DNA from: Draconibacterium sp. | GTDB lineage: Bacteria; Bacteroidota; Bacteroidia; Bacteroidales; Prolixibacteraceae | Direction: 5' to 3' | Length of the DNA: 8,492 nucleotides | NCBI GenBank assembly: GCA_015493625.1 | Contig: WGCT01000319.1 | Location: 1-8,492, forward strand | Shown here: in pieces, positions 1 to 6,987 of the stretch | Numbering within the stretch: position 1 is the first letter of the stretch | Layout of the letters: every line of letters begins with the position of its first letter | Made by a program: the position numbers and the translations under genes | The notes under the pieces: model-generated | The model's input: the letters and a program-made list of their open reading frames with translations, nothing else | What the model was told of the DNA's origin: nothing | Database searches by the model: none

Positions 1-61
1 AATTCTTCGCTGTAAACTTAGTTAGCTCAACTCCCGAGTCGGGATAAATTTTATCACTCAT
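1..61 (-). CDS. N-terminal fragment of a minus-strand gene, tentatively a class I SAM-dependent methyltransferase
   Basis: Read on the minus strand, an ATG at 61-59 opens a frame that stays open for 20 codons to the window edge and begins MSDKIYPDSGVEL. The rest of the gene lies outside the window. A perfect TAnnTTTG-type -7 element lies upstream (142-135), which supports a real gene start here rather than a chance frame. The short N-terminus, with its YPDSGVEL stretch, reminds me of a group of Bacteroidota class I methyltransferases, but no SAM-binding motif falls inside the fragment, so that name is a weak inference from memory. The gene is divergent to the large secreted-protein gene at 322. 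I am fairly confident that this is the start of a coding region and not confident of its product. Confidence 0.5.
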   Translation of the reverse strand, partial: MSDKIYPDSGVELTKFTAKN

Positions 62-134
62 AGTAAAACTGTTAATTTAATTTTAAAATAAAAGGGGATA
101 TAAAACTGCATCGGTTGAAGTAGTTTTCAGCTTG

Positions 135-142
135 CAAATTTA
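135..142 (-). promoter_or_regulatory. Candidate Bacteroidota -7 element (TAAATTTG) for the leftmost minus-strand gene
   Basis: On the minus strand the bases read TAAATTTG, a full match to the Bacteroidota -7 consensus TAnnTTTG. It would place the transcription start near 128 and give a leader of about 65 bases before the ATG at 61. I see no good TTTG -33 element at the usual distance, so the call rests on one 8-base match in AT-rich DNA. Confidence 0.35.
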
Positions 143-321
143 ACACAATAAATAACTCTGCTATTAATAATTCTATTGAAAGTAGAAATAAAATTTTGCT
201 GTTCAAGATGCTCTGTTTCAGTTAGGTAGAATTGTTTCTTCTTTTTTTTTGAAAGGTTTCTCCGGTTTCTACGACTCTTTGAACAAGCAAAACAGAATTT
301 TAAATCTAAAAATTAAAAAAC

Positions 322-2505
322 ATGAAAACATTATTTACTTTTATTTTGAGTTTTACATTGTTCAGCTCACTACTGCATTCGCAAGTGGTTGTAACTTCTA
401 CCAACCTCTTCTCTACACGCGACCAAATGTTGCTTGCCAACGAAATTAATGAAAGCGGCGAACCCTTTGCCGAAGCACTGGGGTACAATCTTGATTTGCT
501 CGACCCTGCTGTGTTAGACTCTCCCGATTCTATTGCTTATACATTGGGAATTGAAAACTACGAATACTCGCGCTATTTATTGGGAACTGTTGTTTCGCGC
601 TCGGGAATTGGGCTGCATTTAATGTGGGGGCCTATAATTATGAAAATGGCTGCAATGATGCCCGACGATTTTGATGGAAAATACACTAATGGAATGAAAA
701 ACGGAGTTAAAGAGGACGATATTTTAATGAAGAACATTATGCATTTTGGAATGCTTGCCAACCAAACTCCGCCCAAAAATCCATTCCCGCAATTTGCCGA
801 ATTTGTATGTGGCGACCCACATCTTCCTCAGGCACCTGCATCCGACTTTACAATGGATTTCTCGTCGTTACGGTGGGACAGAAGTAAAATGGATAAAACG
901 TTAAATCTCGGTGCAATGGGACAGGCATTAATGAAACAATATTTGTGGGCACAAGATATGCTTGGTGGTTTCCACGATGCCGACGATAATGGAATTGATC
1001 CCGATGGAACTGTATCGCCCGATTCGACAGGAAGCCCTAATTTCGACCCCGATAATAATGTGTTTTACGGTGGTAGTGCCATCGATGGATTTATTGGGCA
1101 GGTATTAACTGCCGAGGCAATTAACAAAACCGCTTTTTTAATAAATGCATTGGCATACGACGGAACGCAGTTAGGAAAAGTTGAACCGTCGACCTATAAT
1201 CCTGAAAACGGTATAAAATATTTCCCGCACCATATTGCAATAACTGAAGGAGCTTCGGGAACCATGTTGCCGCCAAAAGTTACGGCAATGGAGGTAACAG
1301 ATGCTTCGAGCGATATATTCGACCAACTCTCGTATTTATGGGGAACACTAAACTATAAAAATATGATGGATCCGGATAATAACAGCGATGTAACACATTT
1401 TGCCTACCACGATGTTTTCGACGGCAATCCGTTTCCGGCTCCTATGTCGGAAACAGGAGTTGCCGGCCCGTTTGATTTAATGAAAGGAACCAGCAAAGTT
1501 ATTTTTATGAATTTAATGGCCATGCACTTTAATAAAACAGAGAAAACATTTGTAAATACTTCGGGTTTATCGGGAGGCACAGTGCAGCAGGGAAGTAAAA
1601 TAAGTACTGTTAATGCCGGCTATATTGTAATGGTTTTATCGAAAATGAAGGAGGAATTTACAGGTACTCCGCTCGAGCAAAAAGCACTCGATGCTGTTAA
1701 TGCGCAGAGTCAGTTTTTAATGAATTCGTTAAAAGATGCAGATGGAGGGTATTTTAATAGCTTTACCATTGGATCGGGAGCCGACAACTCGCCCAAAAAA
1801 GCCGAAACACAGGCAGCAGCAGCACGCGGATTGTATGCTGCATACACGTTAACAAACAATACAGACTATCTCGATGCAGCAAACGAGGCGTACGATTATT
1901 TAATTACTAACTTTTATGTGGCAACCGAAAATGCATTTCTTACCGAAGCTGGAAATTCGATGGCAACTTACACTCCATTTAACTTTGCCGTAATTACCGG
2001 TGGTTTACGCGAAGCTGCTTTGGTTGGAAATAAAACAGAAGCACCGGCAATTTATACAGGATTCTTTAAACGAGTTGCCAATAAAATGCAGCTGGCCGAG
2101 TTTGGGCCGACAGGAGAGTCGGGTAACGATTCGGATAACGACGGCATTCCGTATTTGGCAGAACAGCCCAATCAGCTTGCACCTGTTTTTGCTACCGAAG
2201 CACAACTGCATTTTCATATTACTTCGGCCAAAAGAATTGAATTAAATAAATTCCAAGTGGCCATCTATCCAAATCCGGTTAAGACAAATGTTACTATCGA
2301 TTTCGAATTAACAAAAGCAACAAACGTAAAAATTGATGCAATTGATTACACCGGAAAAACCGTTGAAACCATTGTTAATCGTAAAGTTTATAAAGGTGAA
2401 TTTAAAACATCGTGGAGTGTAAATAATTTAACTGCCGGAATATACTTTTTACGAATAAGTGCAGGAGACGCAGGAATTACAACAGAAAAGATTATTGTAA
2501 AATAG
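322..2505 (+). CDS. Large secreted protein with T9SS type A sorting domain; predicted alpha/alpha-toroid-like core, function unknown
   Basis: This 727-residue protein starts with a signal peptide (Lys2, hydrophobic core about residues 4-17, likely cut near residue 20-21 around LHSQ). It ends with a T9SS type A sorting domain at about 644-727, recognised by YPNPV near the domain start, the NLTAGIYFLRIS strand and a terminal EKIIVK. It should therefore cross the outer membrane through the type IX system and be released or anchored at the cell surface. I do not recognise the middle as a named family. Residues about 460-535, with a DADGGYF turn, a QAAAARGLYAAY helix and a YLDAANEAYDYL helix, resemble the helical hairpins of alpha/alpha-toroid proteins such as glycosidases and epimerases; that fold is inferred. 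Four Asp-rich loops (near 219, 242, 350 and 603) look like calcium sites. The only cysteine outside the signal region is in FVCGDPH. The ATG at 322 follows an A-rich leader and leads directly into the signal peptide, which fixes the start. It stands alone as a transcription unit with its own terminator. Confidence 0.85.
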   Translation: MKTLFTFILSFTLFSSLLHSQVVVTSTNLFSTRDQMLLANEINESGEPFAEALGYNLDLLDPAVLDSPDSIAYTLGIENYEYSRYLLGTVVSRSGIGLHLMWGPIIMKMAAMMPDDFDGKYTNGMKNGVKEDDILMKNIMHFGMLANQTPPKNPFPQFAEFVCGDPHLPQAPASDFTMDFSSLRWDRSKMDKTLNLGAMGQALMKQYLWAQDMLGGFHDADDNGIDPDGTVSPDSTGSPNFDPDNNVFYGGSAIDGFIGQVLTAEAINKTAFLINALAYDGTQLGKVEPSTYNPENGIKYFPHHIAITEGASGTMLPPKVTAMEVTDASSDIFDQLSYLWGTLNYKNMMDPDNNSDVTHFAYHDVFDGNPFPAPMSETGVAGPFDLMKGTSKVIFMNLMAMHFNKTEKTFVNTSGLSGGTVQQGSKISTVNAGYIVMVLSKMKEEFTGTPLEQKALDAVNAQSQFLMNSLKDADGGYFNSFTIGSGADNSPKKAETQAAAARGLYAAYTLTNNTDYLDAANEAYDYLITNFYVATENAFLTEAGNSMATYTPFNFAVITGGLREAALVGNKTEAPAIYTGFFKRVANKMQLAEFGPTGESGNDSDNDGIPYLAEQPNQLAPVFATEAQLHFHITSAKRIELNKFQVAIYPNPVKTNVTIDFELTKATNVKIDAIDYTGKTVETIVNRKVYKGEFKTSWSVNNLTAGIYFLRISAGDAGITTEKIIVK

Positions 2506-2605
2506 TTGTTGCTGTGGCGTATAAACTAAAGGTTAAAGGATCTTATTTTGCAGTTCTATTAATTAGCGGTTTGCTGCAATAATCTCAAAACTTGAATTCG
2601 AACAT

Positions 2606-2640
2606 AAAATATCCGGGGAAATATCTACCGGATATTTTTG
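2606..2640 (+). terminator. Intrinsic terminator after the T9SS protein gene, possibly bidirectional
   Basis: The arms 2606-2616 (AAAATATCCGG) and 2628-2638 (CCGGATATTTT) pair perfectly over 11 bp around an 11-base loop, and the U-rich run reaches 2639. It lies 100 bases past the stop of the secreted-protein gene. Because the stem carries A's on one side and T's on the other, it may also stop transcription arriving from the convergent DUF2721 gene, whose stop is about 130 bases away. Confidence 0.75.
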
Positions 2641-2770
2641 TGTTTATTGAGTTTATATCACTTCTTCAATTCCACGCATTTTATACTTTTTACAACCCTT
2701 TAATCCATATCCATTGAAAATTAATTTGCTCGTTTTGTTCCGGTTTAATGTTTAATTTTTCAATTTCTTA

Positions 2771-3175
2771 TTAAATTTCTTCCATATTGCTTAAGTGTAA
2801 TTCAAGTGCTTTTACCGAAATTTGAATTTCCCAAATAGAAATAGCAAGCGATGTAGAAAGCAGGAGTAGTGCTGTTCCAAAAATCCAAGCTGCAAAAATT
2901 AACAGGCCGATAAACATTAGAAACATTGTAATTACACAAAGAAACAGACTGGTAACGCCAAATATTTGCATTGTACGAATAAGGTGTAATCGTTTTCTGA
3001 GGTTGTTAATTTGCCCTTTTAAAACGGTACTCGGATTTTCGAGATACTGTTTATGAAGCGACCGTACAACGGTGGTATAGGCAATAAACCTGTTGGTGAA
3101 AGCCAGAAGTATTAGTGAGATGGCAGAAAATAAAAGTGCCGGAGTGGTTAGTGTAAATGCTTCGTTTAAGCTCAT
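2771..3175 (-). CDS. DUF2721 family membrane protein
   Basis: The 134-residue product matches the DUF2721 family in length and in its signature N-terminus, where LTTPALLFSAISLILLAFTNRF (residues 9-30) forms the first membrane segment with the typical TNRF ending. A basic, probably cytoplasmic stretch follows (about 37-64, with RSLHKQ and NNLRKRLH), then two more membrane helices (about 69-92 and 94-117) and a short acidic C-terminus ending in NMEEI. The family has no known biochemical function. The ATG at 3175 lies only 9 bases after the marC-type stop codon, so the two genes are almost certainly co-transcribed and may be translationally coupled. No separate promoter is visible between them. 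Confidence 0.85.
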   Translation of the reverse strand: MSLNEAFTLTTPALLFSAISLILLAFTNRFIAYTTVVRSLHKQYLENPSTVLKGQINNLRKRLHLIRTMQIFGVTSLFLCVITMFLMFIGLLIFAAWIFGTALLLLSTSLAISIWEIQISVKALELHLSNMEEI

Positions 3176-3184
3176 GGCAAAATA

Positions 3185-3805
3185 TTATTTTAAGTTGAAT
3201 GCAAGTTTAATCCCCGAAATTACCATTCCTGTTCCCATAATCGAGAGTATTAGTCCCATAAGTTTTGCAATAACAGTAATTAAATTCATCCCGAATATTT
3301 TAACAATTTTATCGCTAAGTGTAAAAGCAATGTATGTCAAATAAACAATTACGCCAAAGGTTGCAATTACAATGGCAATATGAATGTAATTGGCATTGGT
3401 TACGCTGTTCATTGCGGTAACAATGGTTCCCGGGCCTGCCAATACAGGAATCGCAAGTGGCGAGATGGCAATGCTCTCGTCCTGGTCTATTTCAGCCTGA
3501 CTATTTATGCCCGACCGGTGTGAACGGAGCATTCCCAGACCAACATAAAAAATTAAAATACCCCCTGTAATTTTAAAGGACGGAATGGTTATTCCGAAAA
3601 GTTGAAAAATATATTTCCCCAAAATTATAAACGATACAACAATTATAAATGCCGTTAATGTCGATTTTTTTGCAATCTGTTTTTTTGTTGTTTCGTCTTT
3701 CCCTTCAACCAGCCCCATAAAAATTGGGGTATTGGCAATAGGATTCATAATGGCAAAAAAGCCGGTAAAAACTGTTATCGTAAAAATTACATAATTGTTA
3801 TTCAT
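3185..3805 (-). CDS. MarC family (UPF0056) integral membrane protein
   Basis: This 206-residue protein has the length and six-helix pattern of the MarC/UPF0056 family. Membrane segments lie at about 5-30, 48-70, 77-93, 115-136, 140-163 and 175-202. Two half-helical signature motifs are intact: NPIANTP (21-27) in the first segment and PLAIPVLAGPGTI (116-128) opening the second half, which suggests the internal duplication seen in this transporter-like fold. The loop between the halves (about 94-112) is polar and acidic. The family name comes from the mar locus, but a drug-resistance role for E. coli MarC is not supported. Archaeal SnatA, a relative, transports small neutral amino acids, so a transport role is plausible here but unproven. 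It heads a two-gene unit with the DUF2721 gene and is divergent to the UbiD-family gene. I found no full TAnnTTTG element in its upstream region (3806-4000). Confidence 0.9.
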   Translation of the reverse strand: MNNNYVIFTITVFTGFFAIMNPIANTPIFMGLVEGKDETTKKQIAKKSTLTAFIIVVSFIILGKYIFQLFGITIPSFKITGGILIFYVGLGMLRSHRSGINSQAEIDQDESIAISPLAIPVLAGPGTIVTAMNSVTNANYIHIAIVIATFGVIVYLTYIAFTLSDKIVKIFGMNLITVIAKLMGLILSIMGTGMVISGIKLAFNLK

Positions 3806-4008
3806 TTTAATGTCAATTTATTTCTGCAATAGTTTATCTGTTCTTTATTACGGCAACTGCTGTGGTAATTTACTATTTTAATAAAAGGCCAACGTAAACA
3901 ATTTAAAAATAACAATCTATTATTTTTTCGACAATATATTAAAAAAAGCAGATGCCGGAATAAAAACATAAAACAAAAATAGATAACTTAAAACGGCAGA
4001 GTTTTGTT

Positions 4009-4016
4009 TACTTTTG
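4009..4016 (+). promoter_or_regulatory. Candidate -7 element (TACTTTTG) for the UbiD-family gene
   Basis: TACTTTTG is an exact match to TAnnTTTG. It predicts transcription starting near 4022-4023, giving a leader of about 11 bases to the ATG at 4034. A clear -33 TTTG at the right distance is absent. The element overlaps codons that would be translated if the in-frame TTG at 4004 were used, which argues against that start. Confidence 0.5.
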
Positions 4017-4033
4017 TTGAAAATTGTTTTAGT

Positions 4034-5932
4034 ATGTCAAAATCCGGAGTGAAAGCATTTATTCGCGAATTGGAAAAGAGGAATGAACTTATACGAGTGA
4101 AGGAGTTTGTGAGTCCTGATTTAGAAATCACCGAGATTGCCGACCGTTTATCGAAACAGGAAGGTGGCGGGAAAGCGGTTCTGTTTGAAAACACGGGAAC
4201 CGGCTTTCCGCTTTTAATTAATGCACTTGGCTCGGAGAAACGAATTGCTTTGGCTTTTGGGCGCGATTCAATTTTCGATTTGGAAAAGGAGATAGAGGAG
4301 CTGTTTGTTGATGTAATGCAACCCAAAGAAAATTTATGGGATAAGCTAAAAATGCTTCCAAAGCTAAACGAGATTTCGCAGTGGATGCCTCGTAAAATTA
4401 AAGGGAAAGGCACTTGTCAGGAAGTTGTTATGGAGCGGCCCGATATTAGTAAACTGCCTGTTTTAACGTGCTGGCCTGCCGATGGTGGAAAGTTTGTAAC
4501 GTTGCCCGGAGTTCATACCGTTGACCCCGAAACCGGATTGCCAAATTTGGGAATGTATAGGATGCAGGTGTTCGAAAAAGACCTTACCGGAATGCACTGG
4601 CACAAACATAAAACCGGAGCCAACCATTTCGAAAAATATAAAAAGCGAGGCGAAAAAATGCCGGTTTCGGTTGCTTTGGGCGGCGACTTAATTTATACTT
4701 ACGCCGCAACAGCCCCCATGCCCGAAAATTTTGACGAATATTTGCTTGCCGGATTTCTTCGGAAAAAACCGGTTAAACTGGTAAAATGTTTAACCAACAA
4801 TTTGTTTGTTCCCGAAGATTCGGACTTTGTAATTGAGGGCTTTGTCGATCCGGCAGAAGAGTTGATTTGGGAGGGGCCATTTGGCGATCATACCGGGTTT
4901 TATTCGCTTGCCGACTGGTATCCTAAGTTTCATATAACGGCCATAACACATAAAAAAGATGCTGTTTATCCTGCAACAATTGTTGGGGTACCACCCATGG
5001 AAGATGCGTATATTGGCCTGGCAACCGAACGCATTTTTTTAACCCCAATCAGAATGTCGATGGTGCCCGAATTGAAAGATATGGTTTTGCCTGTTGCCGG
5101 CGTGGCACACAATTTTACAGTTGTAAGTATCGAAAAAAGTTATCCCGGGCAGGCAATTAAAGTGATGCACTCGTTGTGGGGAGCCGGCCAAATGATGTTT
5201 AATAAAGTGCTTGTTGTGGTCGACTCCGACGTTGATATTCATGATAATAGTGCCATATTAAACGCTTTTACTGAAAATTTCGATGCCGGGTACAGCATTC
5301 ATTTCTCGAAAGGACCGATGGATGTTTTAGATCACAGCTCGCAGAAATTTGCTTTTGGCTCGAAACTGGGAGTTGATTTAACAAACCCGCTGCCCGAAGA
5401 GTTTCAAAATAAAACGGATGAGATAATTCAACCTGAAAATTTTATCGAAGATTATTTAAATGAAATTACTGAAATAGCTGCATTTTTAAATCTTTATACC
5501 GAAATTTCTATTCCGGTTCTTTTATTGAATGTAAAAAAAGACAACCGGTTTAGTAAAAATACTCTTCAGCAGAAGTTGGAAAAAATAGTGGGAATTTCGA
5601 AGTTTAAAGCAGTTGTGCTGTTTAACGAAGGTGTCGGGCTTACTGATTTTTTTACACTGCTTTGGTTGGCCGGAGGGAATATTGAACCCGAACGTGATAT
5701 TACTTTTGCAGAGGTTGAAAACAATAAAACATTGGTTGTTGTCGATGCCACTTTTAAAACCGAAACAAACGATAGTTTCGAACGTAGCTGGCCCAATGTT
5801 GTAACAATGGACGATAAAACGATTGCCGAAATTGATGAAAAGTGGAACGAACTTGGCCTTGGCGGGTTAATAAAAAGCCCCTCGTTAAAGTTTAAATCTC
5901 TTGTTCACGGTACGGGTGCCGTGCGCGAATAA
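4034..5932 (+). CDS. UbiD family decarboxylase (menaquinone biosynthesis decarboxylase type)
   Basis: A 632-residue member of the UbiD family, reversible (de)carboxylases of aromatic and unsaturated acids that use prenylated FMN and a metal ion. The signature WEGPFGDHTGFY (279-290) is intact. The cofactor-site region contains PNLGMYR with Asn171, and MHWHKHKTG (187-195). VIEGF (266-270) supplies another conserved acidic position. The protein is longer than E. coli UbiD (about 497 residues), with a C-terminal extension of the kind found in Bacteroidota homologues labelled menaquinone biosynthesis decarboxylase. Since Bacteroidota make menaquinone and not ubiquinone, a role in the futalosine-type route is possible, but the substrate cannot be read from sequence and no ubiX-like partner or other menaquinone gene is in the window. 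The start chosen is the ATG at 4034 (MSKSGVKAF). An in-frame TTG 30 bases upstream is rejected because it precedes the -7 element. It is a single-gene unit, convergent to msrC with 43 bases between the stops. Confidence 0.88.
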   Translation: MSKSGVKAFIRELEKRNELIRVKEFVSPDLEITEIADRLSKQEGGGKAVLFENTGTGFPLLINALGSEKRIALAFGRDSIFDLEKEIEELFVDVMQPKENLWDKLKMLPKLNEISQWMPRKIKGKGTCQEVVMERPDISKLPVLTCWPADGGKFVTLPGVHTVDPETGLPNLGMYRMQVFEKDLTGMHWHKHKTGANHFEKYKKRGEKMPVSVALGGDLIYTYAATAPMPENFDEYLLAGFLRKKPVKLVKCLTNNLFVPEDSDFVIEGFVDPAEELIWEGPFGDHTGFYSLADWYPKFHITAITHKKDAVYPATIVGVPPMEDAYIGLATERIFLTPIRMSMVPELKDMVLPVAGVAHNFTVVSIEKSYPGQAIKVMHSLWGAGQMMFNKVLVVVDSDVDIHDNSAILNAFTENFDAGYSIHFSKGPMDVLDHSSQKFAFGSKLGVDLTNPLPEEFQNKTDEIIQPENFIEDYLNEITEIAAFLNLYTEISIPVLLLNVKKDNRFSKNTLQQKLEKIVGISKFKAVVLFNEGVGLTDFFTLLWLAGGNIEPERDITFAEVENNKTLVVVDATFKTETNDSFERSWPNVVTMDDKTIAEIDEKWNELGLGGLIKSPSLKFKSLVHGTGAVRE

Positions 5933-5975
5933 CCCCGATTGTGGAGAATTAAATCCAAATCAACGTTAAAATCTT

Positions 5976-6410
5976 TTAAAGCCAATACGCATCGGTTTCC
6001 GAAAACGAGTTTCTTTGTGAACTGTCAACATCGAGAACGCCAATAATTTTACCCTCTCTGTTTTTTAACGGAACAACTATTTCGGAATTCGACCGCGAGT
6101 CGCAGGCAATATGATTGGGAAAGGTATTAACATCTTCCACTACAACAGTTTTCCCGTTGTTAAATGCGTTCCAGCAAACGCCTTTTCCTTTTTTCAGAAT
6201 CTGGCAGGCCACCGGTCCCTGGTATGAATTTACCACCATCTCTCCATCTACAATCAGGTAGTAACCTGTCCAGAAAAAATAGTTCATTTTATGATGTAGC
6301 AGAGCTGTAATTGTTGCCATTCGTGCCTGTTGATTTTCGCTTTTTACAACAAGTTTGGTTAACTGTTCATATATTCTCGAATATCTGCCGTCTTTCTTTT
6401 TTTCTTCCAT
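5976..6410 (-). CDS. msrC: Free methionine-(R)-sulfoxide reductase (GAF domain, fRMsr), C-terminally shortened
   Basis: This 144-residue GAF-domain protein matches fRMsr, the cytosolic enzyme that reduces free Met-(R)-sulfoxide with thioredoxin-type reductants. All three functional cysteines are present: Cys69 in GPVACQ, Cys79 in KGVCWN and Cys103 in HIACDS. Their spacing of 10 and 24 residues equals that of the E. coli enzyme (Cys84, 94 and 118). Other pocket residues are also kept: FFWTGYYL (45-52), the glutamate in SNSEIVVPL (Glu110) and the aspartates in GVLDVDS (Asp127, Asp129). The protein stops right after FSETDAYWL, where relatives continue into a last helix. Translation past the TAA gives KILTLIWI before the next stop, which resembles that helix, so one base change may have clipped about nine residues. 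The catalytic core is complete, so activity is likely. It is divergent from the DUF4870 gene, with 90 bases between the starts, and convergent with the UbiD-family gene. Confidence 0.87.
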   Translation of the reverse strand: MEEKKKDGRYSRIYEQLTKLVVKSENQQARMATITALLHHKMNYFFWTGYYLIVDGEMVVNSYQGPVACQILKKGKGVCWNAFNNGKTVVVEDVNTFPNHIACDSRSNSEIVVPLKNREGKIIGVLDVDSSQRNSFSETDAYWL

Positions 6411-6500
6411 ATTGTTTAATATGCAATATTTGTTTTCGAATAAACAAAAAATGATTAGTTTTATCCTTTAATTAAATCTATTAATAAAAAAAACAAAATT

Positions 6501-6857
6501 ATGGAAAAAATCGTTACCGACCCAACGGAAAGACAGTGGGGGATGTTTACTCATTTAGCAGCTCTGGCAGGATTAGTTGGAATTCCTTTTGGAAATATTA
6601 TTGGCCCGCTTATCATTTATATGATAAAAAAGGATGAGTTCGAATTTGTTTCGGAACAGGGAAAAAATGTACTTAACTTCCAGATTTCCTGGTCGATTAT
6701 TTTTATTATCTCAGCTATTTTAATGATTGTGGTAGTTGGATTATTTCTGTTAATCGGTTTTGGAATTGCGTGGTTGGTTTTTGTAATTTTAGGAACAATT
6801 GCTGCAAATAAAGGCGAATCGTATAAATACCCACTTACTTATCAGTTTATTAAGTAG
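6501..6857 (+). CDS. DUF4870 domain-containing small membrane protein
   Basis: The 118-residue product fits DUF4870 closely. A short polar head (TDPTERQWGMFTHLAALAG) leads into the first membrane segment (about 15-41) containing the typical IPFGNIIGPLIIY. A charged loop follows with IKKDEFEFVSEQGK and then LNFQISW, which are family hallmarks. A long hydrophobic region (about 62-101) forms two more helices, and the tail GESYKYPLTYQFIK ends the protein as in relatives. The family is widespread and uncharacterised, so no function should be assigned. The ATG at 6501 follows an A-rich leader. A TAGTTTTA box at 6456-6463, one base off the -7 consensus, with TTTG at 6429-6432, is a weak possible promoter. 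A strong terminator follows the stop by 17 bases, so the gene is monocistronic. Confidence 0.88.
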   Translation: MEKIVTDPTERQWGMFTHLAALAGLVGIPFGNIIGPLIIYMIKKDEFEFVSEQGKNVLNFQISWSIIFIISAILMIVVVGLFLLIGFGIAWLVFVILGTIAANKGESYKYPLTYQFIK

Positions 6858-6874
6858 GTTGTTTTTACAATCTG

Positions 6875-6921
6875 AAAATGGATTTCTGCTATGTGAAGAT
6901 TAGCGGAAATCCATTTTTTTT
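6875..6921 (+). terminator. Strong intrinsic terminator after the DUF4870 gene
   Basis: The arms 6875-6891 and 6901-6917 pair over 17 bp with a single G-U pair, around a 9-base loop (TGTGAAGAT). Eight consecutive T's occupy 6914-6921. This is the clearest terminator in the window. It separates the DUF4870 unit from hisS, whose -7 element begins 35 bases after the T run. Confidence 0.92.
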
Positions 6922-6955
6922 GTCTCCATTTCTCCCCATAATTGGTATTAATTTA

Positions 6956-6963
6956 TATTTTTG
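6956..6963 (+). promoter_or_regulatory. Candidate -7 element (TATTTTTG) for hisS
   Basis: TATTTTTG fully matches TAnnTTTG and lies between the upstream terminator and the hisS ATG. It predicts a start near 6970 and a leader of about 18 bases. A TTG at 6942-6944 is too close to be a normal -33 element, so only the -7 part is supported. Confidence 0.5.
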
Positions 6964-6987
6964 CAGCCTGATAAAAAGAACAAGATA

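Noticed and set aside
33..45. TCCCGA-g-TCGGGA palindrome near the left edge, considered as a terminator or operator
   Set aside because: It lies inside the partial coding frame, has a one-base centre that cannot form a normal loop, and is followed by no T run.
2549..2579. TTGCAG/CTGCAA inverted repeat after the secreted-protein gene
   Set aside because: It has only six pairs around a 19-base loop and no T run; the hairpin at 2606-2638 is a far better terminator.
3093..3344. Plus-strand open frame of 83 codons across the MarC/DUF2721 junction
   Set aside because: It is antisense to two recognised membrane-protein genes, and its sequence is a by-product of their codons.
3988..4413. Minus-strand open frame of 141 codons opposite the 5' part of the UbiD-family gene
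   Set aside because: It is serine- and phenylalanine-rich, resembles no family, and lies antisense to a well-supported gene with intact motifs.
5964..5982. TTAAAA-TC-TTTTAA palindrome between the convergent UbiD-family and msrC genes, considered as a terminator
   Set aside because: The stem is all A-T pairs with a two-base loop, and it overlaps the msrC stop, so it is too weak to call.
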